Positions 1 to 7,870 are shown, counted from the stretch's first letter. The stretch: 64,000 bases of DNA from Alloyangia pacifica (GCF_900116195.1 NZ_FOZW01000005.1:1-64000); one strand, 5' to 3'. Program-made: numbers and translations. The notes: a model not told the origin generated them from the letters alone.

Positions 1-164
1 AGCCCCTCGGGGTCGGCGCCGGAGCGGGTGAACTCGTCGGTGTGGCAAAGCCCGGTGGCCTTGATCTCGACCAGCACCTCGCCGGCCTTCGGCCCGTCGA
101 GTTCCACGTCCATGATCTCAAGCGGTTTGCCGGCCTCGAGCGCCACGGCTGCACGGGTTCTCAT
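1..164 (-). CDS. frmA: S-(hydroxymethyl)glutathione dehydrogenase / class III alcohol dehydrogenase (N-terminal part)
   Basis: Only the first 54 codons are in the window; the gene runs off the left edge. The N-terminus contains a KATGLCHTDEFTRSGADPEG stretch, the catalytic-zinc cysteine region of class III alcohol dehydrogenases, which oxidise S-hydroxymethyl-glutathione to S-formylglutathione in cytosolic formaldehyde removal. The ATG is preceded by a strong GGAGGGA ribosome site 6-7 bases away. Its position beside quinoprotein accessory genes and pqq genes fits methanol or formaldehyde oxidation. The family call is firm; the exact substrate is inferred from the family. Confidence 0.9.
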   Translation of the reverse strand, partial: MRTRAAVALEAGKPLEIMDVELDGPKAGEVLVEIKATGLCHTDEFTRSGADPEG

Positions 165-310
165 GCAGTCTCCCTCCAAGTTTAGAATTCCTGTTTCGAC
201 GCCCTGCGGCGATTTGGGGGAGTATGGGTGCGCCGTTGCATACCTCTCAATACAGCCAATGGTGGGTATTCCCCGGGGGCCCTCGAAAGCGCAGCCTGCG
301 ACATGCGAGA

Positions 311-331
311 CGCGCCGCCGAAAGCGGCGCG
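311..331 (+). other. GC-rich stem-loop before a secreted-protein gene
   Basis: A perfect inverted repeat, CGCGCCGC at 311-318 and GCGGCGCG at 324-331 with a CGAAA loop, ends just before the GGAG ribosome site of the gene at 350. It could be an mRNA 5' stem stabiliser or part of a leader. There is no U-tract, so it does not look like a terminator. Confidence 0.4.
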
Positions 332-349
332 GAGCAGGAGTGAAAGACC

Positions 350-982
350 ATGACGCGACACGCTTTTCTTGCCACGGCGGCGGTTTTGTCGCTGGCCGCA
401 ACACCCGGTCTCGGGGCGGATTTCTCCGATCCGACCTGGCCTTGCGTGCAGCGCAAGGTCGAAGTGCTGTCACCTGGCCTGATGTGGCCCGCGCCGCTGC
501 AAGAGGCGGCCCCGGAGGGGGCGCAGGGCAAGGCGGTCAAGGAGCTCGCCGAGCTGCTGTCGCTGCGCAGGGTCGACCTGGAGACGGGGCGCGCGGAGCT
601 CGCGACCTTCGCCGAGGCGCAGGGCGACGACCTGCAGCTCATGGGCGCGGTCTTTTCGGGGGCCTTCGACCGGCTCTCCGCCCGCCGCGACCGGATCATC
701 AAGGGCATCGGGAAATTTTCCCTCGGGCAGATCGAGCTCTCGGAAAAGATCGACGCCGCCCGCGTCGAGATGGAGGCCCAGATGGCTTCCGATGCCCCGG
801 ACTACGACCGTGTCGACGCGCTGGAGGAACAGATCGACTGGGACCAGCGCATCTTCACCGACCGGCAGCAATCGATCCGCTATCTCTGCGAGACACCGCA
901 GCTGCTCGAGCAGCGCCTCTATGCCATCGCGCAGATGCTACAAGAGGCCGGAGAGGCCGACGCCGCACCCGACGGCGGCTGA
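350..982 (+). CDS. Secreted alpha-helical protein of unknown function
   Basis: The 210-residue product starts with a signal peptide (hydrophobic core at residues 8-20, likely cleavage after LGA). The mature part is predominantly charged and helical, with a long heptad-like stretch around residues 60-170 rich in Glu, Arg, Asp and Leu. It has two Cys, one near the mature N-terminus (WPCVQ) and one near residue 179 (LCETP), which could pair. I do not recognise a named domain. It stands alone between a formaldehyde dehydrogenase and the quinoprotein accessory genes, so a periplasmic role linked to alcohol oxidation is possible, but this rests on context only. The start is supported by GGAG at 331-334 and a clean signal peptide. 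Confidence 0.75.
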   Translation: MTRHAFLATAAVLSLAATPGLGADFSDPTWPCVQRKVEVLSPGLMWPAPLQEAAPEGAQGKAVKELAELLSLRRVDLETGRAELATFAEAQGDDLQLMGAVFSGAFDRLSARRDRIIKGIGKFSLGQIELSEKIDAARVEMEAQMASDAPDYDRVDALEEQIDWDQRIFTDRQQSIRYLCETPQLLEQRLYAIAQMLQEAGEADAAPDGG

Positions 983-1021
983 TCCCAGACCAACGCTGTG
1001 CCCGGTTGCGGGGGCGGGCAG

Positions 1022-1073
1022 GCGTATTTGGAAAGAGAAGAAGCCGCCTCCCTTCTTCTCTTTCCAAATACGC
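1022..1073. terminator. Perfect 22-bp inverted repeat, likely bidirectional terminator
   Basis: Arms at 1022-1043 and 1052-1073 are perfect complements of 22 bases (GCGTATTTGGAAAG... and its complement) around an 8-base GC-rich loop. It sits between two convergent genes ending at 982 and 1109, the position expected of a shared terminator. There is no classic U-run, but the outer stem is A/T rich. One arm recurs exactly at 10745-10766. Confidence 0.7.
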
Positions 1074-1108
1074 AGCCTTCCACGGGCGGAAGGCCCGTGT
1101 TGCAAGCA

Positions 1109-2116
1109 TCACTCCCATTCCAGCTCGGTGAAGGCCACCGTGGCATTGCGCGGGTTGTAGGCCTCGAAGAGTTCCCATTGGGTGGCCTCTTCCCCGGCGA
1201 CATGCATCACCGCTTGCGACAGGCGCTCACCCGCCGCCACCGCCGCCGCCGCATCCCGCGCCAGCACATCGAGATAGCGCAGTACCGGTGCCGCGCCTTC
1301 CGGCCAGGCCAGAACCGGACCGCCGTGGCCGGGCACGACCCGGCGCGCCTTCACGCCGGACATCTCGCCCAGCACCCGCTGCCAGCCGCGCAGGCTGCCA
1401 TCGAGCGTCGGGACATGGCGGTCGAACAGCAGGTCACCGGCGAAAAGCGTGCCCGTGGTCCTGTCGAGCACCGTCAGGTCGGTGCCGCTATGCGCCTGCG
1501 GCCAGGCGCGCAGCTCCAGCACCCGCCCGCCGAGGTCCAGCTCGGTCCTGTCCTCGACTTCGCGCATCTGGCCCGGCAGCGCGGTGCCCAAAAAGGTCTC
1601 CGCACCGATCAGCGCCTCGAACCGCTGAAGGTAGGTTTGCTGCCGCGCCGCGAGCGCCAGCGGCAGCGCCGCATGACCGACGATCTCGGCCCCGCTGAAC
1701 ACCCTTGTGCCAAGCAGGTGATCGGGATGGACATGGGTCAGCACCACGTAGCGCACCGGCAGATCCGTGCGCAGGCGGATCGCCCGCCAGAGCGCCTCGC
1801 CGATCCAGGCCGCAGAGCCGCTGTCGATCACCGCAACCGAAGTCTCGCCGATGACGAAGCCGAGGTTGGCGGTGTCACCACGGTTTGTCGCATCCGGCAG
1901 GGCCACGTCGCCGCGATGCACGAAGACACCGGGGGCCACCTCGAAGACCTCGAGCGGCGCGCCAGCTTTGCGGCATTCGGCGCCCGTCACCGGTGCCGCC
2001 GCCAGCCTTGCCTCGCAGCTGGCCTGGCTGCGGGCCTCGTACCCCGGCACAAGGACCGCCCGGCAGGGCGGCTCCCCTCCCAGCCCCGCGCACAGCATGA
2101 CCACCGCTTCAAACAT
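1109..2116 (-). CDS. Quinoprotein relay-system zinc metallohydrolase (SoxH-like metallo-beta-lactamase fold)
   Basis: The 335-residue product has a metallo-beta-lactamase fold with the zinc motif THVHPDH, a downstream histidine in the AHSGTD stretch, an FAGDLLF aspartate motif and a final VVPGHGG histidine, so the metal-binding set looks complete. An N-terminal domain with several Cys precedes the hydrolase. This resembles the SoxH-related hydrolases found beside PQQ dehydrogenases and SoxYZ-like carriers, whose reaction is not established. The reading frame extends further upstream, but the ATG at 2116 has an AAAGGGG site, whereas an upstream start would enter the divergent neighbour. It is divergent from the SoxYZ-like gene at 2273, with a shared 156-base promoter interval. 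Confidence 0.85.
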   Translation of the reverse strand: MFEAVVMLCAGLGGEPPCRAVLVPGYEARSQASCEARLAAAPVTGAECRKAGAPLEVFEVAPGVFVHRGDVALPDATNRGDTANLGFVIGETSVAVIDSGSAAWIGEALWRAIRLRTDLPVRYVVLTHVHPDHLLGTRVFSGAEIVGHAALPLALAARQQTYLQRFEALIGAETFLGTALPGQMREVEDRTELDLGGRVLELRAWPQAHSGTDLTVLDRTTGTLFAGDLLFDRHVPTLDGSLRGWQRVLGEMSGVKARRVVPGHGGPVLAWPEGAAPVLRYLDVLARDAAAAVAAGERLSQAVMHVAGEEATQWELFEAYNPRNATVAFTELEWE

Positions 2117-2272
2117 ATCGCCCCTTTCGCCCGGCATTCCCCGCGCCAGCCTCGCGCCGCGGCTCGAGGCGATCCATACCGACCATGCGCTCGGTAGCCC
2201 GCGCGCCCGCGGCCTGTCAGACTGCCGCCCAGGCTCCGCCGCCCGCGCCGCGGCTTTGCAAGGAGGAGACCC

Positions 2273-3109
2273 ATGCCTCGCAGGACCATCGCCATCCAAC
2301 TCGCCCCCGCCCTGCTCGCCGCATTGCTGACGTTGCCGTCCACGCCCTCTCGGGCCGCGGACCCACCCGCCGCGCCACTCGTCGACAGCGCCACGTGGGA
2401 CGCGTTGCGCCCCGATGTGGCCGGCGAGGCGGCCATCGCCCCGGCGGACGGGCTGTTCACGGTCGATGCCCCCTACCGCGCCGAGGACGCCGCCACGGTG
2501 CCCATACATGTAATCCAGACCGACCCCTCGGTGCCGATCGAACGGGCGATGGTGGTGATAGACGAGAACCCCGCGCCGGTGGCCGGCAGCTTCACCTTCT
2601 CACCCGCAATGGCGCCGCTGGACTTCGAGCTGAGGGTGCGCGTGAATGCCTATTCCAACGTTCGGGTGATCGCCGAAACGCCGGACGGGCTGCGCATGGA
2701 CGGGCACTACGTGAAGGCATCGGGCGGCTGCTCGGCTCCGGCGAGCAAGGCCGGAGCCGACGCGCTCGCCGGGCTGGGGCAGATGCGGCTGCGGCTCTTC
2801 GGCCCCGCCCCCTCGCACGAACAGTCGCAGGCCCGGCGCGAGGCGCAGATCCAGATCCGCCACCCCAACTTCTCGGGGCTGCAGCGCGACCAGATCACCC
2901 AGCTGTTCATCCCCGCCCATTTCATCGACCATCTCGAGGTCTGGCAGGGCGAGGAGATGCTTTTTGCCATGGATGGCGGGATCTCGATCTCCGAAAATCC
3001 CGCCTTCCGGTTCAGCTATGCCGACAACGGCGTGCCGGCGCTGACCGTGCGGGCGACCGACACCGAAGGCAACGCCTTCGAGACCGTGCTGCCCAAGGCG
3101 GGCGGCTAA
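2273..3109 (+). CDS. Quinoprotein dehydrogenase-associated SoxYZ-like carrier protein
   Basis: The 278-residue product begins with a signal peptide (hydrophobic residues 8-21, then SRAADPP). Residues 40-155 resemble SoxY and end with a KASGGCSAPA segment, matching the GGC swinging-arm cysteine of SoxY, although here it is internal rather than C-terminal. Residues 170-278 resemble SoxZ. Such SoxY-SoxZ fusions occur beside PQQ alcohol dehydrogenases and are thought to carry an unknown intermediate on the cysteine. The divergent hydrolase at 1109-2116 is the usual partner. The start has a GGAGG site. Confidence 0.88.
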   Translation: MPRRTIAIQLAPALLAALLTLPSTPSRAADPPAAPLVDSATWDALRPDVAGEAAIAPADGLFTVDAPYRAEDAATVPIHVIQTDPSVPIERAMVVIDENPAPVAGSFTFSPAMAPLDFELRVRVNAYSNVRVIAETPDGLRMDGHYVKASGGCSAPASKAGADALAGLGQMRLRLFGPAPSHEQSQARREAQIQIRHPNFSGLQRDQITQLFIPAHFIDHLEVWQGEEMLFAMDGGISISENPAFRFSYADNGVPALTVRATDTEGNAFETVLPKAGG

Positions 3110-3330
3110 GGCGCGGGCTCCAGCGGCGTGCTCTCGTCGGGCGTCCGGGACGCCAGCTTGTTGAGGCCCGAGACCGCAATCCTTTGGCGCTGCCGGGCAG
3201 TGCCCCTGTCGTCGTCGGCCTCGTTTGAGGTCAGCGGTTCCACATCGACGAGATGTCACCGCGAGGCAGTTCGGCACGCACGACATGGCGTGCACCTTGC
3301 CGGATTTCAGCATGAGGTTTTCTCATCGGG
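3107..3330 (-). pseudogene. Possible remnant of a c-type cytochrome-like gene
   Basis: Two minus-strand frames each look protein-like over a short stretch. The upstream one reads MLKSGKVHAMSCVPNC, resembling the C-terminal cysteine region of small SoxX/SoxE-type cytochromes. The downstream one reads EPLTSNEADDDRG to SRTPDESTPLEPAP and ends at a TAG at 3107-3109. They are out of register, and in-frame stops prevent a single reading. I read this as the frameshifted end of a decayed gene that once sat in the quinoprotein cluster. The cytochrome assignment is weak. Confidence 0.3.
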
Positions 3331-3350
3331 CGCGACGTCCTGCGCCCCGG

Positions 3351-3377
3351 GGGAGGGTGCGCGGGCTTCACCCTCCC
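3351..3377 (-). terminator. Stem-loop overlapping the stop codon of the ABC permease gene
   Basis: GGGAGGGTG at 3351-3359 pairs with CACCCTCCC at 3369-3377. The TGA of the permease at 3368-3370 lies inside the stem. A second repeat, GGGCGC at 3328-3333 and GCGCCC at 3342-3347, follows on the transcribed side. There is no U-tract; this is likely a GC-rich mRNA 3' end. Confidence 0.5.
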
Positions 3378-4165
3378 TTGCGGCGACGGGTCATCCCATG
3401 CGCCGGATCGTAGCCCAGCAACGCCAGGCCAAAGAAGACGGCGAAGGCCAACACCACCCAGAGCAGCGCCCATCCGCTGAGGCTCTGATACAGGGCGAAA
3501 CGGATCAGCTCGACCGCATGGGTAAAGGGGTTCAGTGCGCAGATGTCGCGCAGCAGGGCCGAGCTTTCCTCCATCTTCCACAGCGGGTAGAGCGCGGTCG
3601 ACAGGAAGAACATCGGGAAGATGACGAAATTCATCACCCCGGCGAAATTCTCCAGCTGCCGGATCGTCGAGGAGATCAGCAGCCCCAGCGCGCCCAGCAT
3701 CAACCCCGACAGCACCAGCGCGGGCAGCAAGCAGACATAGCCCCAGGCCGGCAGCACGATACCGAAACCCGCCGCCACGGCGAGGAAGGTGTAGACCTGC
3801 AGCACCGAGACAGCGACCCCCGCCAACAGCTTGGACAGCAGCAGCCACCAGCGCGGCAGCGGCGAGGTCAGCAAAAGCCGCATCGAGCCCATCTCCTGGT
3901 CGTAGACCAGCGACAGCGAGCTCTGCATACCGTTGAATAGCTGGATCATCCCGCAGAGACCGGGGACGATGTAGACCTCGTAGGTGATGTAGGTCTCGTA
4001 GGGCGGGATGATCGACAGCCCCAGCGCGGCGCGGAACCCTGCGGCAAAGACCACCAGCCAGACCAGCGGCCGGACCAGCGCCGCAAGGAAGCGCGAGCGC
4101 TGGTGCACGAAGCGCAGCGCCTCGCGCCGGATGATGGCCATCATGGCGATGAGCCAGGCGTTCAT
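3368..4165 (-). CDS. ABC-2 type transporter permease, PedC/LutF-like
   Basis: The 265-residue membrane protein has about six hydrophobic segments, typical of ABC-2 permeases of the NodJ/DrrB type, and carries the usual LNPFTHAVELIRFALY motif near residues 206-221. It overlaps the ATPase gene by four bases (ATGA), showing translational coupling. ATPase-permease pairs of this type sit next to PQQ alcohol dehydrogenases (PedB/PedC) and in lanthanide utilisation loci (LutE/LutF). The transported substrate here cannot be read from sequence. A stem-loop overlaps its stop. Confidence 0.85.
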   Translation of the reverse strand: MNAWLIAMMAIIRREALRFVHQRSRFLAALVRPLVWLVVFAAGFRAALGLSIIPPYETYITYEVYIVPGLCGMIQLFNGMQSSLSLVYDQEMGSMRLLLTSPLPRWWLLLSKLLAGVAVSVLQVYTFLAVAAGFGIVLPAWGYVCLLPALVLSGLMLGALGLLISSTIRQLENFAGVMNFVIFPMFFLSTALYPLWKMEESSALLRDICALNPFTHAVELIRFALYQSLSGWALLWVVLAFAVFFGLALLGYDPAHGMTRRRKGG

Positions 4166-4896
4166 GCGCCGCCCTCCACCCCGGTGGCCCTCGCGCCTGT
4201 CATCTCGATGAACACCTCGGCCAAGGGTCGGTCGCCGCGCAGCGCCGCTGCGCTCTCATGCGCCAGCACCCGGCCCCTGTGCAGCACGACCACGTCGTCG
4301 CCATCCTCGATCTCGTCGACCAGATGCGTGGCCCAGAGCACGGTCAGCCCCGAGGCGGCGAGCCCGTGCACATGTGCCACGATCGCTTGCCGGCTCTCGA
4401 AATCCAGCCCCACGGTCGCCTCGTCGAGCAGCAGCACCTCGGGCTGATGGATGAGGGCGCGGGCGATCTCCATCCGCCGCCGGTGCCCGCCGTTGAGATC
4501 GCGCACCTTCTCGCCCGCCCGTTCGGCCATGCCGAGCTGCGCCAGCGCCGTCTCTGCCCGCCGCACCGCCTCGCGCCCCGCGATGCCATGCAGCGCCGCG
4601 AAATAGCGCATATTGCGCATCACGCTCATGTCGAGGTCGAGTGTTGGCTGCTGGAAGACCACGCCGATCTTCGACAGCGCCGCGCGCGGCTCGGCGGCAA
4701 TGTCGTGCCCGGCCACGGTGATCCGGCCCTCGCGGGTGACGAAGAGCCGGGTGAGCAGCGCGAAAAGCGTCGACTTGCCCGCGCCATTGGGACCGAGCAG
4801 CGCGGTGAACCCGGGGCTCAGGGCAAAGCTCACCCCGTCTAGCGCGCGTTTCGGCCCGTAGCTGTAGCGCAGGTCGGAGACGTTCAGGGCAGTCAT
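4162..4896 (-). CDS. ABC transporter ATP-binding protein, PedB/LutE-like
   Basis: The 244-residue ATPase has Walker A GPNGAGKST (residues 35-43), Q-loop VFQQP, a modified signature LNGGHRRR in place of LSGGQ, Walker B VLLLDEA and the switch histidine in WATHLVDE. It is the partner of the ABC-2 permease at 3368-4165. The LNGG signature is shared with ATPases of PQQ alcohol-oxidation clusters, as I recall the family. It probably forms one transcript with the permease gene at 4910 upstream, 13 bases away. Confidence 0.9.
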   Translation of the reverse strand: MTALNVSDLRYSYGPKRALDGVSFALSPGFTALLGPNGAGKSTLFALLTRLFVTREGRITVAGHDIAAEPRAALSKIGVVFQQPTLDLDMSVMRNMRYFAALHGIAGREAVRRAETALAQLGMAERAGEKVRDLNGGHRRRMEIARALIHQPEVLLLDEATVGLDFESRQAIVAHVHGLAASGLTVLWATHLVDEIEDGDDVVVLHRGRVLAHESAAALRGDRPLAEVFIEMTGARATGVEGGA

Positions 4897-4909
4897 TCGG
4901 ATCCTTCGG

Positions 4910-5701
4910 TCACCCCCGCCACCGGCGCGTGCGCCGTTCCCAGGGCTGCAGCACCAGCCACTCCACGGCCAGCATCACCGCGATGAAGGAAAACGCATAG
5001 ACGAGCACCATGGCTACGTCGAAGAGCTGGAAATAGAGGTGGATCTGGAAGCCCACACCGTCCGACCGACCCAGGAATTCCACCACCAGCACGATCTTCC
5101 AGATCACCGCCACGCCCGAGCGCGCCGCGCCAGTGATGAAGGGGGCAAGCTGCGGCAGCACCACGTGCCGCATCCGCCGCAGCCAGGGCATCCGGTAGAC
5201 CTGCGCCATGGCGTCGAGCCCCGGGTCGAGCGCCCGCGCGCCCTCACGGATGACCGTGGCGACATTGGGTATCTTGTTGAGGGTGACCGCAAGGATCGCG
5301 GCGGTCTCGTTGAGACCGATCCAGAGGTAGCACAGCACGATCAGCACCAGCGCCGGCAGGTTGAGGAAGATCACCAGCCAGGGATCGAGCCAGCGGTCGA
5401 GCGCGGGATAGCGGCCCATCACCATACCCAGCGCGATGCCACAGCCCATGGCCAACACGAAGGCCCAGGCCACCCGGCTCAGCGTCCGCGCGAGGTGGTA
5501 GGGCAGTTCGCCCGAGCGCAGCGCCTCGGCGAAGGGCCGCACCAGCGCCCACGGCTGCGGAAGCACCTGCGGGTCGCCAGTCAATTGCGCGGCGATTACC
5601 CATAGCAGCAGAAGCCCGGCAAGCGAGATCACCGTGACGCCGAGCCGTCCCGGCCCACGTCGCGCGGCACCTGGCCGCGCATCGTCATGCTGTCCGCTCA
5701 T
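4910..5701 (-). CDS. ABC transporter permease, SsuC/TauC/NrtB family
   Basis: The product of about 263 residues has six predicted membrane segments and an EGARALDPGLDAMAQVYRMP loop that matches the EAA loop coupling to an ATPase in taurine, sulfonate or nitrate importers. No substrate-binding protein or dedicated importer ATPase is next to it, which is unusual for this family; these may lie elsewhere or be shared. The ATG at 5701 has an AGGGG site. An in-frame upstream start at 5743 would add 14 residues and cannot be excluded. Confidence 0.8.
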   Translation of the reverse strand: MSGQHDDARPGAARRGPGRLGVTVISLAGLLLLWVIAAQLTGDPQVLPQPWALVRPFAEALRSGELPYHLARTLSRVAWAFVLAMGCGIALGMVMGRYPALDRWLDPWLVIFLNLPALVLIVLCYLWIGLNETAAILAVTLNKIPNVATVIREGARALDPGLDAMAQVYRMPWLRRMRHVVLPQLAPFITGAARSGVAVIWKIVLVVEFLGRSDGVGFQIHLYFQLFDVAMVLVYAFSFIAVMLAVEWLVLQPWERRTRRWRG

Positions 5702-5829
5702 GCCCCTGCCGATGAAGCGGGTCGCGGTTCCGTCGCCCTGCACGAAATACTCCCTCTCCGACGGGACAGGGTGCAGGTCGAGTCGGCCCGCGTCAATTGC
5801 TCCTTTGGGAGCGGTTCGGTCTGATCAAT

Positions 5830-5859
5830 TCAGGTGATAAAAAGTCAGGTGATAAAAAG
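5830..5859. repeat. Two exact tandem copies of a 15-bp unit
   Basis: TCAGGTGATAAAAAG occurs twice back to back, followed by a further TCA. It lies in the A/T-rich interval upstream of the minus-strand ABC genes and downstream of the small gene ending at 5909. This arrangement suggests a repeated regulator site for the ABC operon. Confidence 0.6.
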
Positions 5860-5908
5860 TCACAAATGAAATCCGTCGTGGTCCAGTCCGGCAGAAGCGG
5901 TCGGCGGC

Positions 5909-6112
5909 TCAGGCTTCCAGCTCGTCGGACCGCACCGGGCGGCACTTCCAGTTGGAAATCGTATAGGCCGGGTGCTCTTCGACCCAACGGGCCAGCTCCG
6001 GCTGTGCGCCCATCATGCAGGCCATGGGGGTGACATCGGTGTAAAGAAGGCTGCGCTGCTGGCATTCGTCGGGCGCTGCCGACAAGCACGCCATAAAGAG
6101 AAGCTCAATCAT
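5909..6112 (-). CDS. Small cysteine-containing protein of unknown function
   Basis: The 67-residue product starts MIELLFMACLSAAPDECQ and contains four Cys at conserved-looking positions (C9, C17, C32, C57), with the last in an SNWKCRP motif near the end. I recall similar short proteins in Rhodobacteraceae genomes, but no named domain. The N-terminus is hydrophobic, so it may be exported and disulfide-bonded. The ATG at 6112 is preceded by a GAGG site; an upstream in-frame ATG at 6148 has poorer support. Confidence 0.65.
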   Translation of the reverse strand: MIELLFMACLSAAPDECQQRSLLYTDVTPMACMMGAQPELARWVEEHPAYTISNWKCRPVRSDELEA

Positions 6113-6152
6113 GGTTGCCTCGTAGGTTTGAACGTGATGCCCTGCCATTATC

Positions 6153-6175
6153 CCCCTGAAAGATAAATTCAGGGG
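6153..6175. terminator. Stem-loop between divergent genes
   Basis: CCCCTGAA at 6153-6160 and TTCAGGGG at 6168-6175 form a perfect 8-bp stem with a 7-base A-rich loop. Because the genes on both sides point away from it, it cannot terminate either one; it may be an operator or 5' leader structure. Confidence 0.4.
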
Positions 6176-6210
6176 TTAAGATTTGTGTCATTTACGCTGC
6201 GGCGCAGCAA

Positions 6211-6240
6211 TGCCCAAGAATGACGCGCATTCCTTGGGCA
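6211..6240 (+). promoter_or_regulatory. Inverted repeat directly upstream of the sensor kinase
   Basis: TGCCCAAG-AATG and CATTCCTTGGGCA are near-perfect complements (one bulged base) around a five-base centre. The repeat ends 22 bases before the kinase ATG, so it could be an operator or a leader hairpin that affects translation. Confidence 0.5.
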
Positions 6241-6262
6241 TTTGGGCTTATTTTGGGCAGAC

Positions 6263-7870
6263 ATGAAAGATGAGTGCCGCATTTTCGGGCTAACCGGCCT
6301 GAGCCTCAGGGCCCGACTTGCGCTTGGCGCAGGCCTTTTGGGGTTTGCGACGCTGCTCACCGCCGCCATCATCGTGCTCGGCATGTCGCGGGTCTCGGAC
6401 AGGCTCGACTCGGCCCTGGCCGCCGAACAGAGGCTCGAGGATTACGCCGCGCTTTCCACCCAGGTCTCCACCTACATCGTCGTCGCCGCCGAGCTGATCC
6501 AGCGCGGCCAGCCCCAGCAAACCCGCGCCGCGCGCACCCAGGGCCTCGCCGAGACGTTGCGGCAGAGCTTCGCAAGACTTCGCGCAGGTCTAGACGATGA
6601 GGTGGCCTCGGCCCGAGGTCTCGACGCGCAGAGTCGCCGCGCCACGCTCTCACTTGCCATTGCCCGGATCGAGGCGCTGTTCCGCTCGGCGCAGGCCGGG
6701 CTGACCTCGCAGACCGACGACCCGGCCCGGCTGCGCGCGCACCTCGATACCTTTGCTTCTGGCGTCGAGCCGCTGCTGGCCGAGGCGGTGAACGAAGAGC
6801 GCCGGCTGCGCCGCGAGATCCTGCAGGACATCGACGCGCTTCGGCAGCGCCTGGTGCTGGCCGCATTGACCATGGCGGTCGTCGCCCTGGCGCTGTCCGC
6901 GGGCTTCTATTTTGGCCTCCTGCGCCCACAGTTCCGGCGGCTCGAGGCGCTCCGCACCGCCGCCCGGCGCATCGGGCAGGAGGATTTTGCCATCGCCCTG
7001 CCCGGCACACGCCAGGACGAGATTGGCGCGCTCTACGCCGAGACCAACCGCATGGCGCAAGCACTCGCCAGCCGCGCCGAGGCGGTGGCCGAGGATCGCG
7101 CCCGGCTGAACGAGCTCATCGAGCAGCGCACCGAGGCGCTCCGCGCGGCCAACACCCGGCTCGAACGCACCGACGAGGACCGCCGCCGCTTTTTCGCCGA
7201 CATCAGCCACGAGCTGCGCACCCCGCTCACCGTGATCCTGATGGAGGCGCAGCTTGGCCGGCAGGGCGCGCCAGACCCCGGAGCCGCCTTTGCCACGATC
7301 GAAAGCCGCGCCAGCCGCCTCAGCCGGCGCATCGACGACCTGCTTCGCATCGCCCGCTCCGAAACCGGGCAGCTGGCGCTCGACCCCGAACCGGTCGACC
7401 TCGCGGAATTGGCGCGCGAAGCGGTGACCGAAACCGCCGCCGAGCTCTCCAACGCCGGAATGCGGCTCGAAGGCCCGGGACCGCTCCCCGCCCCGCTGGT
7501 CGTCGCGGCCGACCGCAACTGGCTGCGGCAGGTGCTGACCGGCCTCATCCGCAATGCCATCCGCCACGCCCGCGCGGGCGGAGCGCTGCGGCTGGAACTG
7601 CGCGAGGCGGGAGCCGAGGCGGAGTTTTGCATCATCGACAATGGCCCCGGCATCCCGGCCGAAATCCAGTCGCAGATTTTCGACCGCTTCGCCCAGGGAA
7701 AGGGCAAGGCCGCGGCGCAGGGCTTCGGCCTCGGCCTGCCGCTGGCCCGCTGGGTGATCGAGCAGCAGGGCGGCGGCATCTCTGCGCAGAGCCCCCTGCC
7801 CCGCGAGACCGCGCTCGGTCAGGCACCCGGGACCAAGATCGCGGTTCGCCTGCCGCGCGCCGCGGGATAG
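6263..7870 (+). CDS. Membrane sensor histidine kinase
   Basis: The 535-residue kinase has a first membrane segment near residues 18-41, a periplasmic helical sensor of about 150 residues, a second membrane segment near 203-223 and a HAMP-like linker to about 275. The H-box FADISHELRTPL has phospho-acceptor His316. It is followed by N-box RNAIRHA and G-boxes DNGPGI and GFGLGLPLA. The next gene, 9 bases downstream, is its response regulator, and pqqA follows. This position suggests control of PQQ synthesis or of alcohol oxidation genes. I chose the ATG at 6263; a TTG 21 bases upstream is in frame. Confidence 0.92.
   Translation: MKDECRIFGLTGLSLRARLALGAGLLGFATLLTAAIIVLGMSRVSDRLDSALAAEQRLEDYAALSTQVSTYIVVAAELIQRGQPQQTRAARTQGLAETLRQSFARLRAGLDDEVASARGLDAQSRRATLSLAIARIEALFRSAQAGLTSQTDDPARLRAHLDTFASGVEPLLAEAVNEERRLRREILQDIDALRQRLVLAALTMAVVALALSAGFYFGLLRPQFRRLEALRTAARRIGQEDFAIALPGTRQDEIGALYAETNRMAQALASRAEAVAEDRARLNELIEQRTEALRAANTRLERTDEDRRRFFADISHELRTPLTVILMEAQLGRQGAPDPGAAFATIESRASRLSRRIDDLLRIARSETGQLALDPEPVDLAELAREAVTETAAELSNAGMRLEGPGPLPAPLVVAADRNWLRQVLTGLIRNAIRHARAGGALRLELREAGAEAEFCIIDNGPGIPAEIQSQIFDRFAQGKGKAAAQGFGLGLPLARWVIEQQGGGISAQSPLPRETALGQAPGTKIAVRLPRAAG

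Noticed and set aside
1109-2509. Longer 466-codon reading of the zinc hydrolase gene
   Set aside because: The first 131 codons overlap the divergent SoxYZ-like gene and look random; the ATG at 2116 has a proper ribosome site.
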